6,206 nt of DNA from Planctomycetota bacterium (GTDB lineage Bacteria > Planctomycetota > Phycisphaerae > Sedimentisphaerales > Anaerobacaceae). Of this stretch, positions 5,863 to 6,206 are shown one piece after another. Position numbers and translations under genes: made by a program. The notes under the pieces are model-generated. The model worked only from the letters and a program-made list of their open reading frames with translations, had not been told where the DNA came from and searched no databases. The stretch is from the NCBI GenBank assembly GCA_013202635.1, contig JABMRO010000173.1, forward strand, positions 1-6,206. Reading direction: 5' to 3'. Position 1 is the stretch's first letter, and the number at the start of each line of letters is the position of its first letter.

Positions 5863-6206
5863 ATGAAACAGGTTGCCGGGCAGGGAGCTAAAAACGCACA
5901 GACAAACGGAACAGTTGATGAGAGCCAGTTGATGGCTCGTTTACACAAGGGTTATGCCAGCTTAAAGCAGCAGATACACAGAGTAATCGTTGGTCAGGAC
6001 AAGGTGATTGACCCGATGCTTTGTTGTATGCTGGCCGGGGGGCACTGTATTATTCAGGGGGTCCCTGGTCTTGCCAAGACGATGATGGTGCATGCGATAT
6101 CGGATGCGATGAGGCTGACGTTCAACCGAATACAATTCACTCCCGATTTGATGCCTTCGGATATAACCGGCGCCGATATTATCCAGAGAGACCCGCAGTC
6201 CAAGAA
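5863..6206 (+). CDS. MoxR-family AAA+ ATPase, N-terminal part
   Basis: The first 114 codons of a MoxR-type AAA+ ATPase are present; the rest runs off the window, and a full member is usually 320-350 residues. After a polar N-terminus and a helix, the family sequence VIVGQDKVID (41-50) is followed by LAGGHCIIQ (57-65), the Walker A motif G-V-P-G-L-A-K72-T73, and the very typical QFTPDLMPSDITGADII (91-107). The ATG has AAAGG 5 nt upstream. MoxR proteins act as chaperone-like ATPases, usually next to DUF58 and von Willebrand A domain genes and often concerned with enzyme activation or envelope functions. Such partners would lie downstream, outside this window. The gene is divergent from moeA; MoxR proteins can activate metal enzymes, but a functional link is not shown by this sequence. 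Confidence 0.93.
   Translation, partial: MKQVAGQGAKNAQTNGTVDESQLMARLHKGYASLKQQIHRVIVGQDKVIDPMLCCMLAGGHCIIQGVPGLAKTMMVHAISDAMRLTFNRIQFTPDLMPSDITGADIIQRDPQSK

Overview
The window holds five complete protein genes in a row on the minus strand (positions 5362 down to 21) and the start of a divergent plus-strand gene (from 5863, cut by the window edge). The best guess for the organism is an anaerobic, moderately AT-rich bacterium of the Planctomycetota (Phycisphaerae/Sedimentisphaerales-like), with Lentisphaerae or Verrucomicrobia as alternatives. The guess rests on gene style: a Tat-exported xylose-isomerase-like TIM-barrel protein, a secreted esterase-like alpha/beta hydrolase, a PL14-like lyase and a MoxR ATPase. 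No rRNA or other phylogenetic marker is present, so this is inference.

Reading in the direction of transcription on the minus strand, the first gene is a molybdopterin molybdotransferase (moeA, GTG start at 5362). It is followed 18 nt later by a secreted protein that I assign to the polysaccharide lyase family 14 type, because the spacing of its Lys, Ser-x-Arg and Tyr-x-Tyr residues matches the known PL14 active site. A DUF169 protein with three cysteines follows after 51 nt. A 208-nt gap then holds a weak hairpin and a promoter-like pair. After it come a secreted alpha/beta hydrolase (start best placed at 2184) and a Tat-signal sugar isomerase/epimerase-like protein (start 1109). These last two are tightly coupled: the hydrolase stop codon lies inside the ribosome binding site of the next gene.

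Functionally the window mixes cofactor metabolism (MoeA, and possibly the DUF169 protein) with processing of an extracellular uronic-acid polysaccharide (lyase, esterase, isomerase-like protein). The last two minus-strand genes look like one unit. The first three could be another, or all five could be one long operon.

The roughly 500-nt space between moeA and the MoxR gene is not empty. It contains a possible 41-codon small ORF, a set of three short complementary segments that could form two mutually exclusive hairpins in the moeA leader, a perfect 15-nt dyad, and an AT-rich zone with a perfect TATAAT box ahead of the MoxR gene. The most interesting points are the lyase with its conserved active-site pattern, the variant MoeA, and this leader region. 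No CRISPR array, tRNA, rRNA, insertion sequence or phage gene was seen.
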